In this document: piece after piece, positions 61,089 to 64,000 of the stretch
How the letters are laid out: each line of letters opens with the position of its first letter
How positions within the stretch are numbered: the stretch's first letter is position 1
Source of the DNA: Quillaja saponaria
Taxonomy: Eukaryota; Streptophyta; Magnoliopsida; Fabales; Quillajaceae
Reading direction: 5' to 3'
NCBI GenBank assembly: GCA_029379385.1
Contig: CM055607.1
Coordinates: 29,013,235 to 29,077,234 of the forward strand
DNA length: 64,000 nucleotides
Position numbers and translations under genes: made by a program
The notes under the pieces: generated by a model
Seen by the model: only the letters and a program-made list of their open reading frames with translations
Databases searched by the model: none
What the model was told of the DNA's origin: nothing

Positions 61089-62734
61089 GCTTTTATTCCC
61101 TAGAATTAGAGAAAGCGGTCAGTTTAGTCCCCATACTTCAAAACTGTGAAATGTTATCTCCATATTTTTAAAATTATACAATGTAGTACCTATCATCAAA
61201 TTTAACTTAACGAAAATTGATATCACTAACAGCTGCTTACATGGCTTGTCCACCTGTCATAAGGACAAATGAAAAATTGCCACGTGTCTTATGTCATAAA
61301 ATTGAAAAAGAATGCAAAAAAATATATATTACTTTTATTTTTCAAAAGTTTAAAATATAACCAAAAAAAAAGGAAAAAAAAAAGAATTAAAAAAACGAAG
61401 GCAAACTCAGTTCCTCCTAGATCTACCGTAATTCACCCATACTAAGGCATAACCAAACCCCTTTGCAGTTCTGAAAATCATGAAACCAAAATGTATATAT
61501 GTCTATTGAATCGTGGAATGCAAAGGTAAATGAGAAGGGAAAAGGGAACCATGAAGAAATTGATTTATAGTAGTTTTATGTATTCATTAACCAATGTTTA
61601 ACTTGGCACCTCTTAATGGGATTTTCAATTTTTCATGAAACTATATAGCCGAGTGTGTGTAGCTCGTGATACAAGTTTAGTTTCATCTTCTCCCTCCTCA
61701 TGTTGTCTTAGGTGTTTGATAAAATGGTTTTGTAAGGCTAACCCTTTTTAATATAGGCTTACAAGGGATGTCTAATGGGGAGGTGGGGAGGATAAGGATG
61801 CTGAAGAACAAGAGATCTGTTGGTGGTGAGGTAGATAAGGAAAAATTAATAGTAGGGATGGGATAGGGTTGGTGTAGATCTAAGTGTCACGTCCCGCTGA
61901 CTCATTGCCTACATGGTGCCACTTAGGCAACAAGTAGGAGGTTGGTGTGGCTCACTCATACAAGTTCGTGGAGCATTCTAGAAGAATCCATGAGATTCTG
62001 GAAGGTTCCAAAAGGTTCTGGAAGGGTTCAAAGGACGTAGAAGACTTTAGAACACTCTAGAAGGTTCTACAAGGTTGTAGAATATCCTATAAGATCCTGG
62101 AAGGTTCAAGAATATGGAGAATACTCTGAAACATTGTAAAGAGTCTAGATATTTCTTGTAATGTGTAAAATATCTAAGATATTTTGTAAGAGAATTCTAG
62201 AGTGCTATTATAAGCCGTTTGATATAATTGATCTCCACAGTTGGTTGAGGAGGTAGAGTAGTATAAATAGGCATAGGAACTTCATTTGGAAAACAATCCA
62301 AGCAAACAAGCAATCAAGCATCCAAGCATTATAAGAGCTTTAAGAATTGAATAAAGAGTTCCTTTCTCGAAAGTTCTCTTGTGTATTTTCCTTCTCACTT
62401 GTCTTTCTCTACAGTTTGAGTGTTTAAGTGCCGCACAAAAGCGTTGAATTTTTCCAAGACCGTGACATAAGACTCTTGGTTAGAGTTGTTTACATTTGTT
62501 TTTATTTTTTATATTTCTAATCTTTTATTTTTAATTTTTTTTTTGTCTATTATGACACGTGGACAAGTCATGTAAGTAGCCATTAATGACATTAGTTTTT
62601 GCTAGATTAAATTTGATAATAAGGACTACATTGTGTGATTTTAGAAATTATGATAATGACATTTCACGGTTTTGAAATATAGGGACTAGACTGATCACTT
62701 CGTCTAACTATAAAGGCTAAAAGTATGATAAAGT
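61089..62734. mobile_element. Inner element with long terminal inverted repeats
   Basis: Arms at about 61089-61263 and 62549-62734 are inverted copies of about 175-185 bases: GGTCAGTTTAGTCCC, AAACTGTGAAATGTTAT, ACAATGTAGT, ATCAAATTTAA and TTACATGGCTTGTCCACCTG match their counterparts read from the other strand. The element sits within the outer inverted repeats and itself contains the solo LTR at 61885-62467. No coding region recognised. Confidence 0.72.
61885..62467 (+). mobile_element. Solo LTR, 583 bp, nested in the inner element
   Basis: Starts TGTCACG and ends CGTGACA, inverted LTR-type termini, with TAAG on both sides (61881-61884 and 62468-62471). A TATA box TATAAATA is at 62262-62269, followed by an A-rich leader with repeated CAAGCAATCAAGC-like phrases, as in gypsy/copia LTR R regions. 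A run of variants of AGAAGGTTCTAGAA (heat-shock-element-like GAA/TTC alternation) fills 61970-62100 upstream of the TATA box. Confidence 0.75.
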
Positions 62735-63204
62735 CTTTTCATTTTGTTGTATTCAAATGTCCTATATATAAGAGGTGTTAGTCATCAACAGTGCAAATTT
62801 TATGTTAATTAATCATTTTTTGAGTCTAATCCTTTTCTAAACTTTGCTTCTATATAATATTAATGTTCTTCAAATGAGGGTTTTTACGAGGAAAAGTGAG
62901 AGAAAAGGTGGGGAGAAAGTTTAATAAAGGGTTGTGTCATGTGTACAGTGAGCGAGAGAAGAAAAATAGTGATAGATGTGATAATTAGTGGCCGCTCGAC
63001 GATGTGGTTTCAGGACAGAGACTGAAGGGGTAAAGGAAAAAGGGTATTGGAGAGAAGGGGTGGAGTAGGATGGGTTGGATCATGGTATGAGTTAATTTTT
63101 TAGGTTGAGTTAATTTAGATGAATGGTATTTTGAAATGTCTTGATTGCAATATGTAACATAAATTTATTGGCTTATTTCAAGAGCCATGTGATCCATTGA
63201 GTTC

Positions 63205-64000
63205 AAGTAAACTTTCCTTCTAGCATGTCCGTTGTTTTTCAAGAGCTACTTCTAATCGTGTGCTTATTTTGCTAATATTTTCATCGACTTATATGTAACG
63301 TGCGTCTCTTGCACTTATTCTTCACCAAGTTCATATTAGTGTACTAAATTCATTTTAATGTGCGCCATCTTGTTGCAATTCTAGATTGAATGGAAAGAAT
63401 CTTGATCCACTTTGACCCATTAGTGTTGGTCCTCATAAAGCAAAGAAAAAGTAAATGCTGATGTTCTATGATTCTGATGAAGCAGTTATGGAGGAACAAC
63501 CAGCTGAACTGCCATCAGGTTATGAGCCTACATTACCTAATTCTTAGATTAATTTAGCTTTGATGCATACAAATCCTTATCTAAAAAATCAAAACCCCAC
63601 CCACATCCACCAAAATTAAACAAAACCAACTCAAATCAGAAATAACAAATGATTAGATAGATGGAAGTTTTTGCTTGTACGTGAGGTCGATATGTCAGTT
63701 TTGCTGGTGAACACTTTTTTCTTATTTGGTTAACTGACCAAGTCGAATATGAAAATCTATTTTTACAATACTATTTTTATGTACTATTTGTATAGGTTTT
63801 TAATGTTTGTCAACCTATATTTAGCTTTAGCCAACTCAAACAGATAAAAGTTTATCAATACTAGCCCAATTAAAAATCTAAACATGATAGAAACCTTTAC
63901 ATCATTCTCTCATATTCAATATGTTGTGATATCGATTATACCAGACACAATGAAAATTTTAAAAAAGATTTCGGCTTGACCATATCCGTAGAATAATCTC
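63205..64000. other. Right end of the window
   Basis: No supported gene. Around 63460-63545 a short stretch reads like coding sequence (YDSDEAVMEEQPAELPSGYE) before a stop, but it has no start or neighbouring exon that I can find, so it may be a gene fragment. Confidence 0.35.

Larger units (their letters stand above)
60524..63204. mobile_element. Large element with long outer terminal inverted repeats
   Basis: Left arm about 60524-60680 and right arm about 63040-63204 are inverted copies: left TGGCTCTTGAAGTAA, CAATTAAGACA, TCATCTAAGTTAACTCAA and AAATTAACTCAT match TGGCTCTTGAAATAA, CAATCAAGACA, TCATCTAAATTAACTCAA and AAATTAACTCAT on the opposite strand in the same order. Between arm and inner repeat the two sides are not alike. 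No transposase frame remains. It may be a Mutator-like element with long inverted repeats, but the class is not proven. Confidence 0.65.

Overview
The window is nuclear DNA from a eudicot plant. Genes are far apart and carry GT-AG introns. Intergenic DNA is AT-rich and filled with decayed transposons, and every recognisable protein is plant-type. I could not fix the species or order. There is no CRISPR array, rRNA or intact tRNA gene, and no sign of bacterial transfer.

Layout. At 1-9.87 kb two copies of one roughly 3.5-4.2 kb unit each carry a CYP93-type P450. Copy 1 (1481-3155) is open; copy 2 (7613-9279) has a one-base insertion that removes the C-terminus. A third, more typical CYP93A/D-like gene follows (10686-12422). 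At 14.9-18.75 kb lies a five-exon ABHD18-type alpha/beta hydrolase. At 19.5-25.05 kb, minus strand, are a polygalacturonase-inhibitor (PGIP) gene with an N-terminal frameshift and a chimeric PGIP pseudogene, separated by a copia remnant. At 26.93-29.32 kb is an FTIP1/MCTP1-like gene with a late frameshift. At 30.07-36.22 kb a ribosomal protein L6 pseudogene is split by a decayed copia retrotransposon with both LTRs. At 36.76-37.7 kb is a gypsy integrase remnant. At 38.37-43.66 kb, minus strand, is an 11-exon TGA9/TGA10-type bZIP gene that reads cleanly to 503 residues. At 43.7-56 kb I found no gene, only short repeats, a Helitron-like element and MITEs. At 56.07-58.4 kb, minus strand, is an intact MCTP3/4-like gene. 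At 60.5-63.2 kb two nested sets of long inverted repeats surround a solo LTR.

From memory, the order CYP93 - PGIP - FTIP1 - TGA10 matches Arabidopsis At5g06900 - At5g06860/70 - At5g06850 - At5g06839, so the core looks like an old conserved block. The genes are not an obvious pathway: they cover flavonoid-type oxidation, wall defence, plasmodesmatal/ER trafficking and transcription. I found no convincing new biological system. The most informative signals are the layered history of the P450 duplication, the retrotransposon-split RPL6 pseudogene, the chimeric PGIP pseudogene, the nested repeats at the right end, and three single-base frameshifts in otherwise well-preserved genes, which may be real decay or assembly errors.
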